Shown here: piece after piece, positions 18,998 through 28,036 of the stretch
Layout of the letters: the number at the start of each line of letters is the position of its first letter
How positions within the stretch are numbered: the first letter of the stretch is position 1
Origin: Ravibacter arvi
Lineage (GTDB): Bacteria > Bacteroidota > Bacteroidia > Cytophagales > Spirosomataceae
Length of the DNA stretch: 64,000 nucleotides
Assembly (NCBI RefSeq): GCF_039540405.1
Contig: NZ_BAABEY010000031.1
Location: 41,236-105,235 of the forward strand
Reading direction: 5' to 3'
The notes under the pieces: generated by a model
What the model was told of the DNA's origin: nothing
The model's input: only the letters and a program-made list of their open reading frames with translations
Database searches by the model: none
Position numbers and translations under genes: made by a program

Positions 18998-19636
18998 TTA
19001 TTGGCCCCAGGTTTCCGGCGACAACCGCCACTGGTTCAGTAATTCAACCTGTTTTTTGGAGATGTAGCTTTTTTCAAGCGCAGTTTCAATCAGCGTCTGG
19101 TAGTGACTAAGCACTTCAAGCGGCACGTTGGCGGCGTCAAAGGCGGATGCCGCAACTTCAAAACCGTAAGTAAAAATAGCGATTGCGCCTACAACATTGG
19201 CGCCGCTGTCGGTCAGTGCTTTTACCGCTTTCAGCGAGCTGCCGCCTGTTGAGATGAGGTCTTCGAGCACTACCACATTTTTGCCTACGGGAACCGGACC
19301 TTCTATCTGGTTGCCCATGCCGTGCTTTTTAGGCTCGGGGCGCACGTAACCGAAGGGAAGGCCGAGAAGGTCCGCCACCAAAGCTCCCTGGGCGATACCG
19401 GCGGTTGCAACACCGGCTATGACTTCCACGTTCGGGAAACTCGCTTTTATCCGCTCCGCTAAAGCCGCTTTAATCAGCGTGCGGACAGCCGGGAAAGCAA
19501 GCGCTACGCGGTTATCACAATAAATAGGAGACTGCCATCCGGAGCTCCAGCGGAAGGGCTGGTCAGGGCTTAGCTTGATTGCCTCTATTTCAAGTAGTTT
19601 CTCTGCTATTTTTTGTGAAATAAGCCTGGTGTCCAA
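18998..19636 (-). CDS. pyrE: Orotate phosphoribosyltransferase
   Basis: 212 residues. The PRPP-binding motif VVVLEDLISTGGSS, the orotate-site block WSSGWQSPIYCDNR, AGVATAGIAQGALVA and YVRPEPKKHG are diagnostic. It joins orotate and PRPP to give OMP in pyrimidine synthesis. The start must be TTG at 19636: an in-frame TAA lies 12 nt upstream and there is no internal Met before the conserved core. Confidence 0.96.
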   Translation of the reverse strand: MDTRLISQKIAEKLLEIEAIKLSPDQPFRWSSGWQSPIYCDNRVALAFPAVRTLIKAALAERIKASFPNVEVIAGVATAGIAQGALVADLLGLPFGYVRPEPKKHGMGNQIEGPVPVGKNVVVLEDLISTGGSSLKAVKALTDSGANVVGAIAIFTYGFEVAASAFDAANVPLEVLSHYQTLIETALEKSYISKKQVELLNQWRLSPETWGQ

Positions 19637-19833
19637 TTTTGTACAGGGTTAGTACGTGGTTTGATTTCAACTCCGCTATCGCCGGTTCAGGTGCGTATAA
19701 ACCGGCGCAGCCGTAGCCTCCAAAATCAAAAATAGGACTTTTAATCTTCCAATCCTGACGGAAATCCAAGAAAATATTATTGCCGGAATGAAGGTCGTCC
19801 GTAGCGGGTTTAAAACCAATAAGTTGGGTGTAC

Positions 19834-21132
19834 TTAGTAGTCGCTGTCGCCGGAAGCGCCGGTCGAGACCAGTATTTTGTCGATCCTGCTTCTGTCCATA
19901 TCCACTACTTCGAGCAGGAAGCCTTTCCACTCTATTTTCTCCCCGGTTTCCGGAATGTCTTCCAGGACGTGAAGAATAAAACCGCCGAGCGTGTTGAAAC
20001 CTACCAGCTCTTTTTTTTCGGTTTCGCTGAGTGCAATATCGAAATGGGTCAGGAAGTCGTCGAAAGGAAGCTGTCCGTCGATCAGGTAACTGCCGTCGGT
20101 TCGCTCAATGATTTCGCTTTCTTCTTCTTCCGATATGTCGCCCAGCAGTTCGTAGACAATGTCATAAATGGTCGCTACGCCGATTACGCTTCCGTATTCA
20201 TCAACGATAATACCGAAGTGAACTTTGTTCTCCTTGAATTTTTCCAGGGCCTGATAGGCACGGTTGCTTTCGGGCAGGTAAACAGGTTCCCTGACAAAAT
20301 GTTTCAGAACTTCCGAATTTTTCTGGTCCAGCTGCTGATCAATCAGGTCTTTCGTATAAATCAGGCCGATGACGTTGTCCAGGGAGTCTTTGCAAAGCGG
20401 GTAGACCGAATATTTGGTATCCATGATGGTCCTCCTGGTTTCTTCAAACGGCACGCTTACATCCAGCCAGACTACCTCTTGCCTGGGGGTCATCAGAGAA
20501 GCAATTTTCCGGTCGCCCAGGTGAAAAACGTTATGGACAATTTCTTTTTCAATTTCTTCGAACACGCCGCCGGAAGTCCCTTCAACGATCAGGCTTTTTA
20601 CTTCTTCCTCGGTAACGGTATTGCCGGATGGCTTTAACCCGATCAGGTTGACAATCAAGTCACTCGACCAACTCAGCAGGACAATAAAAGGCTTGGTCAG
20701 CCTGGAGAGGAAGGCCATTGGCCCGGCTACCATTTTTGATATGCCTTCGGCGTTGGACATTCCGATTCTTTTGGGGACCAGCTCACCCAATATCAGCGAA
20801 AAGAAGGTAATTCCAAGTAAAACCAGGGCGGTTGACAAGGTAACGGCGTAGGGCTTCAGCCGCTCGAACTGTTCCAGGAAGGACTGGAGCATGGTTGTCA
20901 TTTTATCGCCCGAGTACATACCGGTCAGAAGGCCGATGAGGGTAATGCCTATCTGGACCGTCGACAAAAAGGTGTTGGGGGAATTGGCGAGATCCAGCGC
21001 CTGTCTTGCACTGCTGCTTCCCGCTTTGGCCTGTGATTCAAGCCGTGATTTTCTTGCGGAAACAAGTGCGATTTCAGACATAGAAAAAATGCCATTCAAA
21101 AGCACCAGGAGCAAAATGATAAGGAATTCCAA
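19834..21132 (-). CDS. CNNM/CorC-type transporter (hemolysin family, DUF21-CBS-CorC_HlyC)
   Basis: 432 residues: a DUF21 membrane domain (about 1-180; LVLLNGIFSMSEIALVSARKS, LGELVPKRIGM), a CBS pair (about 200-330; MTPRQEVVWLDV, VIGLIYTKDL, FGIIVDEYGSVIGVAT) and a C-terminal CorC_HlyC domain (about 345-425; GSYLIDGQLPFDDF). Members move or regulate Mg2+ and other divalent ions in the inner membrane. The start is TTG at 21132, because the first ATG (codon 18) would remove most of the first membrane helix. Downstream lies a 197-bp gap before pyrE. Confidence 0.92.
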   Translation of the reverse strand: MEFLIILLLVLLNGIFSMSEIALVSARKSRLESQAKAGSSSARQALDLANSPNTFLSTVQIGITLIGLLTGMYSGDKMTTMLQSFLEQFERLKPYAVTLSTALVLLGITFFSLILGELVPKRIGMSNAEGISKMVAGPMAFLSRLTKPFIVLLSWSSDLIVNLIGLKPSGNTVTEEEVKSLIVEGTSGGVFEEIEKEIVHNVFHLGDRKIASLMTPRQEVVWLDVSVPFEETRRTIMDTKYSVYPLCKDSLDNVIGLIYTKDLIDQQLDQKNSEVLKHFVREPVYLPESNRAYQALEKFKENKVHFGIIVDEYGSVIGVATIYDIVYELLGDISEEEESEIIERTDGSYLIDGQLPFDDFLTHFDIALSETEKKELVGFNTLGGFILHVLEDIPETGEKIEWKGFLLEVVDMDRSRIDKILVSTGASGDSDY

Positions 21133-21177
21133 GAAATCCGAATATTATTGATGAGATAGCTAGCAGGCGGGGGGATG

Positions 21178-21233
21178 GAAATCGGAAATCAGAAATCAGA
21201 AATCGGAAATCGGAAATCGGAAATCAGAAATCG
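21178..21233. repeat. GAAATCR 7-mer array, eight copies
   Basis: Eight consecutive 7-mers GAAATCG or GAAATCA with exact 7-bp phasing. On the minus strand (TTTCCGA units) it lies about 45 bp before the TTG start at 21132. Related arrays occur at 24.66, 46.4 and 63.85 kb. Confidence 0.9.
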
Positions 21234-21319
21234 GACTGCGTCGAGGTTGATTCCGGACTGCTCCCCACACCTGAAACAAATTTATGAATTTTAAATAGGC
21301 GGGCTAAAAAGTCTTTACT

Positions 21320-21327
21320 TATTTTTG
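21320..21327 (+). promoter_or_regulatory. Predicted -7 box for the Nudix gene
   Basis: TATTTTTG matches TAnnTTTG exactly and lies 26 bp before ATG 21354. No good -33 TTTG was found at the normal distance. Confidence 0.4.
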
Positions 21328-21353
21328 CTTTATCCTTTGGGTAAATTTTGACT

Positions 21354-22049
21354 ATGGTAATATTTTTCGCTGACCGTCCGCTCACTATCTGTGACAAAAA
21401 GGACCTGGAAGAAAACGACAACGCGCATTTTGATCACATTGTCGATGTCAGATTGCTCAACAGGAAAAACCTGGAGCCGGGCGGCCATGTGCTGTTCCTG
21501 AACGTTACAGCCAAATTCGCCGTTGAAATCGTGCGCATGCTCCGGGAAAACCCGCCGGCCGACCTGCTTTCTGTGAAGCTGGTGGTGAATGACAAAAAAG
21601 CAGTAATAGAGAGTGTCAAGAGTGAGTTCAAGGTAATTAAAGCGGCCGGGGGGATAGTTGTGCAGAATGATCGCTGTCTGCTGATATACCGGAAGAAAAA
21701 GTGGGACTTGCCAAAAGGGAAGCTTGACAAGGATGAGCAGTCGAAGAAAGCTGCAGTGCGTGAGATCTTTGAGGAAACCGGCGTTTCAGGTAAACTTGTA
21801 AATAAGATTTGTACCACCTGGCATACCTATACTTACAACAACGAGGTGGTATTGAAACGGACAAAATGGTTCCTGTTGCGTTGTATTTCCGACAGGGAAA
21901 TGAAACCGCAGGTAGAAGAAGAGATCGAAAAGCTGGAATGGGTGCCTTTGAACCGGGTTAAATCCTATCTGGTGAACTCTTACAGCTCAATCCGCTACGT
22001 TTTCGAGTGCTTTGACAGCGAACCGCTGGAGGCGGAAAAGCTCCGCTAG
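21354..22049 (+). CDS. Nudix hydrolase with N-terminal extension
   Basis: About 231 residues from ATG 21354 (a TTG two codons earlier is less likely). The Nudix box is complete: GKLDKDEQSKKAAVREIFEE then TGV. About 100 residues precede the Nudix domain (VIFFADRPLTICDKKDLEE), a feature of a Bacteroidota Nudix group. AGGIVVQNDRCLLIYRKKKWDLPKGK is the domain start. It cleaves a nucleoside-diphosphate-linked compound; substrate unknown. Its stop overlaps the convergent coaD stop by 4 bp. Confidence 0.92.
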   Translation: MVIFFADRPLTICDKKDLEENDNAHFDHIVDVRLLNRKNLEPGGHVLFLNVTAKFAVEIVRMLRENPPADLLSVKLVVNDKKAVIESVKSEFKVIKAAGGIVVQNDRCLLIYRKKKWDLPKGKLDKDEQSKKAAVREIFEETGVSGKLVNKICTTWHTYTYNNEVVLKRTKWFLLRCISDREMKPQVEEEIEKLEWVPLNRVKSYLVNSYSSIRYVFECFDSEPLEAEKLR

Positions 22050-22519
22050 GAGGTGGCCAGTTCGGCCGGCAGCCGGTAAGGTAGAAATTCGTCGACGTTT
22101 TGTCCGTATCTGTAAAGGTCACGCACAATGCTGGAGCTGATCGGGGCAAGGTGCGGCGAAGTAATCAGAAATATAGTTTCGATTTCCTCGTAAACATACC
22201 GGTTTACCTGGGAAATAGCGTTTTCGTATTCAAAGTCGGTCGTATTGCGCAGTCCCCGCAGGATATAGCGGGCACCGAGCTCCCTGGCAACCTGGGCGGT
22301 AAGCCCGTCGTAGGAGATCACACGCACCTGGTCATTTTCCTCAAAGCTTTCCTTGATCAGCTTTTCCATCACTTTTACAGGGAAAAACCGTTTCTTGTTA
22401 ATATTGGTACCGATACCGATAATAATTTCATCGAAGAGCGTCAATCCCCGCGCAACAATATCATGATGCCCTTTGGTGAAAGGGTCAAAAGAACCCGGAA
22501 ACAAAGCGATGTTTTTCAT
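22046..22519 (-). CDS. coaD: Pantetheine-phosphate adenylyltransferase
   Basis: 157 residues. Nucleotidyltransferase motifs are clear: ALFPGSFDPFTKGHHDI (T/HxGH), GLRNTTDFEYENAISQVNR and the ISSSIVRDLYRYG motif. It carries out the fourth step of coenzyme A synthesis. DUF3822 lies just upstream, an arrangement common in Bacteroidota. A CCTCAAA-type array ends immediately before its ATG. Confidence 0.97.
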   Translation of the reverse strand: MKNIALFPGSFDPFTKGHHDIVARGLTLFDEIIIGIGTNINKKRFFPVKVMEKLIKESFEENDQVRVISYDGLTAQVARELGARYILRGLRNTTDFEYENAISQVNRYVYEEIETIFLITSPHLAPISSSIVRDLYRYGQNVDEFLPYRLPAELATS

Positions 22520-22520
22520 A

Positions 22521-22565
22521 GGGGTAAGGTTTGAGTGGTGAGCGATGAGGGCAGGGGATAGAGGT
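22521..22565. repeat. Degenerate CCTCAAA-type array before coaD
   Basis: Plus-strand units GGTTTGAGTGG, TGAGCGATGAGGG and a weaker return arm (CCCTCGCCTCTCAGACC) that runs into the last codons of the DUF3822 gene. On the coding strand the units read CTCAAACCTTACCCCT directly before the coaD ATG. Confidence 0.65.
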
Positions 22566-23507
22566 TCAACCCTCGCCTCTCAGACCTGACAACTCATAAC
22601 AATTTAGAAGTGCAAAATAACGGTGGTCAGCGAGGTCTTCAAACTCGTCGGGATAGGCCAGTTGCCTGGGTTTTTTAGCGAAAAAAATATGGGGCAGGAA
22701 CCGCGCCAGTTCACCAAAAACGCCTGAAAAGGGGGTGGTTTCCCCCGAAAGGCACAGCTCAACGCCTTCAGGGAGGTAGTTGAGTTCATTCAGAAATGAA
22801 AGAACAAAAAAAGTAGCCTCTTCCGGGTTATGAAAACGGAAGCGATTGCAGAACTGGAGTTTCTTTTTTTCCAGTACGAGCGCAATAAAAAAGCCTTCCT
22901 GGAATTGGAGGAACACCTGCGTATCTTTCGAAGCGTCGGTTTTTCGCAATGCGCCGAGCAACAAGGGCGTACAGATATGTGAAAAGAAAAGCGGCTGGAG
23001 CGCAAAATGATCCTGGAAAAAATTCCACCATTCAGCCGGCATCTGGAACACACTGTACATGCCCAAAGCGGGCAGGTGCTCGTGTAAAGCCTTGTTAGTG
23101 GCCAGAACCGGGTGTCCCTGCGTGAGCTGCAGATAGCGTGCGGCGTATTCTTTCCTGAAAAGAGAATCGGGAATGAGCGTAAAACCGTCGGTACTGACGG
23201 TAATATGGATGGCTTTCCAACCTGTGAGCGCCAGTACGGGGTGGTCAAAGACCAGGAGCTTCAGGTTTTCGAGCACCTGGTGCGGTGTCAGGAACATGTC
23301 CGACGCATAGTCTTCCAGCCACACGCACTCTCCTGCCTGTGCTACAAAAAAGCGAAGCCTGAACTCGCTGATTTCAATGTGCAGGTAGCTGTGATAGGCC
23401 AGTGCCTGTGTAAGCCCGCCCCTGGAAACCAGGGCCGTTCGTACCCACTTCGTCCCGCTCTTCAAATTGGTGTTGCTCAAATCAATCGTTTTTGAATGCC
23501 CGTCCAT
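22566..23507 (-). CDS. DUF3822 family protein
   Basis: 313 residues matching the DUF3822 family found beside coaD in Bacteroidota. Landmarks are AYHSYLHIEISEFRLRFFVA near the start, MPAEWWNFFQDHF and PLLLGALRKT in the middle, and DLADHRYFALLNCYEL at the end. The fold is thought to be actin/Hsp70-like (ASKHA), but no function is established. Its start overlaps the upstream Nudix gene by 31 bp, suggesting translational coupling. The last residues (SGLRGEG) are encoded by repeat-like sequence. Confidence 0.85.
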   Translation of the reverse strand: MDGHSKTIDLSNTNLKSGTKWVRTALVSRGGLTQALAYHSYLHIEISEFRLRFFVAQAGECVWLEDYASDMFLTPHQVLENLKLLVFDHPVLALTGWKAIHITVSTDGFTLIPDSLFRKEYAARYLQLTQGHPVLATNKALHEHLPALGMYSVFQMPAEWWNFFQDHFALQPLFFSHICTPLLLGALRKTDASKDTQVFLQFQEGFFIALVLEKKKLQFCNRFRFHNPEEATFFVLSFLNELNYLPEGVELCLSGETTPFSGVFGELARFLPHIFFAKKPRQLAYPDEFEDLADHRYFALLNCYELSGLRGEG

Positions 23508-23974
23508 TGTAATCCGTCATATAGCGATTCCAGCGAATCAATTTCGTCGAAAATGGGGTCATACGTTCCCTTTTCAAGGCTCTTTATTTCCTGCAGTGTC
23601 ATTAGCCTGAGTGCGGCAATCAGTTGATCGTCTGCGCAAAGTTCGGGGTCACTGCCGGGGCTGAATGAAAACGGTGTAATAATCCGGGTCTTGAAATACA
23701 ATTCTATTGCATGCAGCGGATGCCGGAGAAATTCCCGCAGGAACATAAATTCCCTGACCTCAACTGTAAGCCCGGTTTCCTCTAGTATTTCGCGTTTTAC
23801 TGCTGACCGGACCGATTCGCCAAACTCTACGCCGCCTCCTGGTGGCGCCCAGTAAAGCGCGCCTTCCACCAGTCCGCGGTGAGCCACCAGCAAAACGGAA
23901 TTACCCTGAATGCATAGCCCGCTGGCCCTGACCCGGAGCCGGTTGCCAAAGACTGCATTCACGGTTTCTGTCAT
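23477..23974 (-). CDS. Nudix hydrolase
   Basis: 165 residues. The Nudix box GGGVEFGESVRSAVKREILE then ETGLTV is complete, preceded by RASGLCIQGNSVLLVAHRG. The C-terminal part ends LYDGLQWTGIQKRLI. Substrate unknown; the compact form is like ADP-ribose or nucleotide-sugar pyrophosphatases. It is the first gene of a likely run Nudix-DUF3822-coaD. Confidence 0.92.
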   Translation of the reverse strand: MTETVNAVFGNRLRVRASGLCIQGNSVLLVAHRGLVEGALYWAPPGGGVEFGESVRSAVKREILEETGLTVEVREFMFLREFLRHPLHAIELYFKTRIITPFSFSPGSDPELCADDQLIAALRLMTLQEIKSLEKGTYDPIFDEIDSLESLYDGLQWTGIQKRLI

Positions 23975-24059
23975 ATCGCTGCCTGACGTTTTCGGGCCAA
24001 ATATAGCGACAATGCGGGAACGGGAAGATAAATCGGTGACGTGAACGTGCTAAAAAAGG

Positions 24060-24494
24060 CTAATATCCACCTGCGATATAGCTTTCAAGCGACTGAATCC
24101 GGTTTTTTTGTTCGTTGATAATGGCGGTTACGATATCGTTGATCGAGATAATACCGAACAATTGCCCGTTTTCATTCACCGGCAGGTGCCGGATATGTTT
24201 TTCGGACATAATCTGCATACAATCCTCCACTTTTTGTTCTACGTCTACCGTGATTACCGGAGAAGTCATCACATCCCGTATGAGCGTATCTTTCGAGGCC
24301 CTTCCTTTCAGGATACCTTTCCTGGCGTAATCCCGCTCTGAAAATATGCCGGTCAGTTCCTCATTTTCCAAAACCAGAACGGCCCCTATATTTTTCTCCT
24401 CCATCAGTTGCAGGGCCTCCAAAACGGTATGACCAGGGGTGACATGCCACAAGTAATTTTGGGCTTTGCTGTTGAGAATTTGTCTGACTTTCAT
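24060..24494 (-). CDS. Tandem CBS-domain protein
   Basis: 144 residues that are almost entirely two CBS motifs (VLEALQLMEEKNIGAVLVLE and VEDCMQIMSEKHIRHLPV, each followed by a GI(F/I)S(E/I)xD strand). Such small proteins bind adenine nucleotides and act as sensors for partner enzymes. No partner is identifiable here. Transcribed alone. Confidence 0.93.
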   Translation of the reverse strand: MKVRQILNSKAQNYLWHVTPGHTVLEALQLMEEKNIGAVLVLENEELTGIFSERDYARKGILKGRASKDTLIRDVMTSPVITVDVEQKVEDCMQIMSEKHIRHLPVNENGQLFGIISINDIVTAIINEQKNRIQSLESYIAGGY

Positions 24495-24826
24495 ATTTAC
24501 GTGTTAGTTGGGGTTATTGAATTCAAAAAGTAATTTTGTCCGCCGGCTCGCCTAAGTGGGAAAAACAGGCCTGCCCGGCGCGCGGCACGGTGCTGATGCA
24601 GCGGCCCTTTATTAGGAATATCCGGTACAATATAAATAAAATAATATGAAATAGCTATGAGGAGGGAAATCGGAAGTCAGAAATCGGAAATCAGCCCGCA
24701 GCAGGGTTAAAAGCAGCGCAGACTCCAACTTCCCATTCCCATTCCCGTTTTCCGATCTCCGTTTTCCGATTTCCGTTTTCCGATTTCCCACTTCCGATCT
24801 CCAATTCCCACCCAACACAGCCCATC
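24495..24826. repeat. Intergenic region with an inverted GGAAATC/GATTTCC array
   Basis: Purine-rich units (GGAAATCGGAAGTCAGAAATC, 24663-24691) are followed by a pyrimidine-rich run (TTTTCCGATCTCC, TTTTCCGATTTCC repeats, 24757-24803). The second arm faces the helicase ATG at 24827, about 23 bp away. The rest of the 332 bp shows no gene. Confidence 0.8.
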
Positions 24827-26278
24827 ATGATTGAGCGTAACGATGCTTCCCGGGTTCTGGCCGCTTCTTTCCCCTTTACGCCGACGCAGAGCCAGGAACG
24901 TTTCTTTCAAAAAATGAATGTTTTCCTGGACCGCGCGTCTGACGGGAGGGCAGGATACGACTGTTTTGTGCTGAAGGGCTATGCCGGAACCGGGAAGACC
25001 ACTCTGGTAAGCGTCCTGGTCAAGGTGGTGAAACAGTTTGGTTACCAGACCGTTTTACTGGCGCCTACCGGCCGGGCCGCGAAAGTGATGAGCGCTTATT
25101 CCGGTCGGAAATCATTTACGATTCATCGGAAGATCTACCGGCCACAGGAAAATGGAACGGAAAGTTTTTCGTTCGTCAGGCAGGCGAATTACCACAAGGA
25201 TACTTTGTTTATCGTGGATGAGGCCTCCATGATCAGCGACGAGGCTGTTTTCGGATCCAGGGGTTTGCTCTCCGATCTTCTGGCCTATGTGCGGGAAGGG
25301 AGCGGCAATAAAATTATTTTTGTCGGGGATACCGCACAGCTTCCCCCGGTCGGGACATTGGTCAGCCCGGCGCTGGACCTGGTTTCGCTCGAAAAAAACT
25401 TCGGGGTAAAAGGACTTTCGGAGGAGTTGGTGGATGTAATGCGCCAGACGGAAGGTTCAGGTATTTTGTGGAACGCAACCGCACTGAGAAGCGGGCTTAA
25501 CTTAGAAACACCTGAAATCAGGCTCTCAACCCGGCCCTTTCGCGATGTTTACCGGATGACTTCCGGGCGCCTTGAGGACGGCCTCCGGTATGCTTATGAC
25601 AAGTTCGGAGAGGAAGACACAATTATCCTGACGCGATCCAACAAAGACGCGGTACTATACAACCAGTACATTCGCCGGGTGATTCATTTTGCCGAAGATG
25701 AGCTGGATGCAGGGGAAAGGCTGATGATCGTAAGGAACAATTACAGGGTGCTCGGGGACGATACAGATGCCGGTTTCCTGGCCAACGGAGATTTTGTAGA
25801 GCTTCTGAAGGTGAGAAGAATGGAAGAGATGCATGGCTTCAGGTTTGCCAATGTGACCCTCAGACTTACCGATTACGATCAGATACCGTCGTTTGAGACA
25901 AAAATTTTATTGGATACGCTGTACACGCCGACCCCTTCATTATCCGCAGCCGATAATAAAAAGCTCTATGAAAGTGTTTTGGCGGATTATGCCGATATTG
26001 CTTCAAGGAAAGAGCGGATGGAAGCGATTCGAAACGATCCTTATCTGAATGCGCTGCAAGTAAAATTTGCGTATGCGCTTACCTGCCACAAGGCGCAGGG
26101 TGGCCAGTGGAGCTCCGTATTCGTCGACCAGGGGTATTTGCCGGAAAACCAGGCAGGAATCGATTTTCTCCGCTGGGTGTACACGGCTGTCACCCGGGCG
26201 ACGAAGGAACTGTATCTCGTGAATTTTCACGATTCTTTTTTCGATTTGCCGGAGCGGAAGGACGTATCGGGAACGTAA
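24827..26278 (+). CDS. RecD/Pif1-like superfamily 1 DNA helicase
   Basis: 483 residues. Motif I LKGYAGTGKTTL, Ia LLAPTGRAAKVM, II IVDEASMIS, III IFVGDTAQLPPVG, and the C-terminal UvrD_C_2-like motifs VKFAYALTCHKAQGGQW and RWVYTAVTRATKELYLV are all present. This is the short stand-alone RecD-like form, without RecB or RecC partners nearby. It should unwind DNA 5'-3' in repair or recombination. It directly precedes the first 172-bp repeat array. Confidence 0.93.
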   Translation: MIERNDASRVLAASFPFTPTQSQERFFQKMNVFLDRASDGRAGYDCFVLKGYAGTGKTTLVSVLVKVVKQFGYQTVLLAPTGRAAKVMSAYSGRKSFTIHRKIYRPQENGTESFSFVRQANYHKDTLFIVDEASMISDEAVFGSRGLLSDLLAYVREGSGNKIIFVGDTAQLPPVGTLVSPALDLVSLEKNFGVKGLSEELVDVMRQTEGSGILWNATALRSGLNLETPEIRLSTRPFRDVYRMTSGRLEDGLRYAYDKFGEEDTIILTRSNKDAVLYNQYIRRVIHFAEDELDAGERLMIVRNNYRVLGDDTDAGFLANGDFVELLKVRRMEEMHGFRFANVTLRLTDYDQIPSFETKILLDTLYTPTPSLSAADNKKLYESVLADYADIASRKERMEAIRNDPYLNALQVKFAYALTCHKAQGGQWSSVFVDQGYLPENQAGIDFLRWVYTAVTRATKELYLVNFHDSFFDLPERKDVSGT

Positions 26279-26336
26279 ATAAAAGTGGAAGGGAGACTGG
26301 AATTGTCATTCGGGTTGAAGCGTGCGGCTCTCTCCC

Positions 26337-27218
26337 GTCATCCCACCGCAGCGGAGGGATCTCCCTATCCCCGTACACAATCCCTTTCAGAGAGCTTTTT
26401 TCTTGCAACAGGAGATCCTTCGGCTCCACTGCGTTGCGCTACCATTGACAACAACAGGTTTGGAGCCGCACCAACCGGACGGTCATCCCGACCGCAGCGG
26501 AGGGATCTCCCGGTCCCTGTACCCAATCCTTTTCAGAGGGCTTTTTTATAGCAACAGGAGATCCTTCAGTTCCGCTGCGCTCCGCTTCAGGATGACCGTC
26601 CGGCAGATGCGCTACCATTGACAACAACAGGTTTGGCGCCGCTCCAACCGGAGGGTCATCCCGACCGCAGTGGAGGGATCTCCCGGTCCCTGCACCTAAT
26701 CCATTTCAGAAGACTTTTTTATAGCAACAGGAGATCCTTCAGTTCCACTGCGTTCCATTCAGGATGACCATCCGGCAGATGCGCTACCATTGACAACACG
26801 ATGGATGGCGCCGCACCAACCGGAGGGTCATCCCGACCGCAGCGGAGGGATCTCCCTATCCCCGTACCCAATCCCTTTCAGAGGACTTTTTTATAGCAAC
26901 AGGAGATCCTTCGGCTCCACTGCGTTGCGCTCAGGATGACCATCCGGCAGATGCGCTACCATTGACAACAACAGGTTTGGCGCCGCACCAACCGGATGGT
27001 CATCCCGACCGCAGCGGAGGGATCTCCCTATCCCCGTACCCAATCCCTTTCAGAGGGCTTTTTTCTTGCAACAGGAGATCCTTCGACTCCGCTGCGCTCC
27101 GCTTCAGGATGACCGTCCGGGCGGTAGCCTCCGGCAACCATTGACTTCCATTGACAACATCTATTTGTCATCTCCGCTACAAGGTGTTTTCGAAAAAAAA
27201 CTTCTTTCTCAGAATGAC
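26337..27218 (+). repeat. Array 1 of about 172-bp intergenic repeats (five units)
   Basis: Units begin with GTCATCCCGACCGCAG at 26337, 26482, 26655, 26827 and 26999; the spacings are 145, 173, 172 and 172 bp. Each body holds an imperfect inverted repeat (GTCATCC...GGATCTCC / GGAGATCC...GGATGAC, about 115 bp) that could fold, joined by a linker with CTACCATTGACAACA. The first unit lacks its 3' end. A shared terminal element (27121-27218, ending CTCAGAATGAC) closes the array. Several open frames cross it but only because the units repeat in phase; they are not genes. Confidence 0.92.
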
Positions 27219-27290
27219 CCTCTGGTCGACCCCTCTCCGGCTGCTGACGAGGGACTTCCCGGTTTACCTGGTTTGACCCGGAATGACGGA

Positions 27291-27845
27291 TTAATCCCGC
27301 AAACCGAACAATTCAACTGCCTCTTCATAAGACAATTGCCTGCCGGATAACCTGCCGGCTTGCCCGCCGGGTACGATAATGTAACGGTACTGTCCGTCCG
27401 GTGGGGTTAGGGCGCTGCCCTGGTCGGGGTTGGTACACCAAAGCCTTACTTTTTTGTCAAGCAATGCATACTCCAGCCGGACCTGTGTCAGGTTACTGGC
27501 TACGGTAAAAGGAAGCGGACGGATCTGGTTATCGTCCTGCGTCAACTTAACATACACCAATACCATGCCTTTGTCCAGCACAGTCTGATCGAGGGGTGGT
27601 GCGGCGAAGTCATGAAAAAAGCGCACCAGGCCTGCACCCGACGAGCGGGTCCACATATTGGTGGTTACTGATTTCCAATCAGAATAAATAACGTTTGCGG
27701 TCCCCGGAGCACCCGGATCACCTTTTGGTCCCGGCACACCGGTACCATCTTTGCCGGCAGGTCCCTCAGGGCCTTCGCAACCTGAAAGTGAAACAATTGA
27801 GACGAAAAGGGCTGCGCTTAATAAAAGCTTGTACACAATGTTCAT
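27291..27845 (-). CDS. Lipoprotein with a short collagen-like Gly-X-Y segment
   Basis: Start set at ATG 27845 (MNIVYKLLLSAALFVSIVSL) because the extra 59 codons upstream look non-coding. The lipobox is LSGC (Cys 23). Then comes about eight Gly-X-Y triplets (GPEGPAGKDG, GVPGPKGDPGAPG) and a beta-rich C-terminal domain of about 130 residues (SDWKSVTTNMWTRSSGAG, GGQAGRLSGRQLSYEEAVELFG). 184 residues. Such proteins are frequent in Bacteroidota; the function is unknown, probably cell-surface. Confidence 0.85.
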   Translation of the reverse strand: MNIVYKLLLSAALFVSIVSLSGCEGPEGPAGKDGTGVPGPKGDPGAPGTANVIYSDWKSVTTNMWTRSSGAGLVRFFHDFAAPPLDQTVLDKGMVLVYVKLTQDDNQIRPLPFTVASNLTQVRLEYALLDKKVRLWCTNPDQGSALTPPDGQYRYIIVPGGQAGRLSGRQLSYEEAVELFGLRD

Positions 27846-28036
27846 GTAGCGTATGATTAAGATAATAAAAACACCTTTTGGATTGCTTAAGGAGAGGCCT
27901 TTTTTTGCTGTTGTAAATTTCCTAATTCCTGAAGACTTTAGCAAAAAATGTTTCATCTTTGAGGTGAGGATGGCGGTATCCGACCGCCTTCTTATGTTCG
28001 CAAAAAACCGATCAGAAACCAATTAACCCGCCCGGA

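Noticed and set aside
19560..19833. Start-less open frame of about 80 codons on the minus strand between CNNM and pyrE genes (reads GGYGCAGLYAPEP)
   Set aside because: No start codon of any type in a good place; a stop-free stretch of this length is possible by chance among the three frames. Worth noting only if homologues appear.
26337..27113. CRISPR array
   Set aside because: Units are about 172 bp, nearly identical along their whole length, with no variable spacers and no cas genes.
26285..27350. Open frames of about 60-100 codons crossing repeat array 1
   Set aside because: They encode the same peptide again and again (SGGISRS...PFRGLFSCNRRSF) because the unit length leaves the frame open; no family resemblance or start signal.
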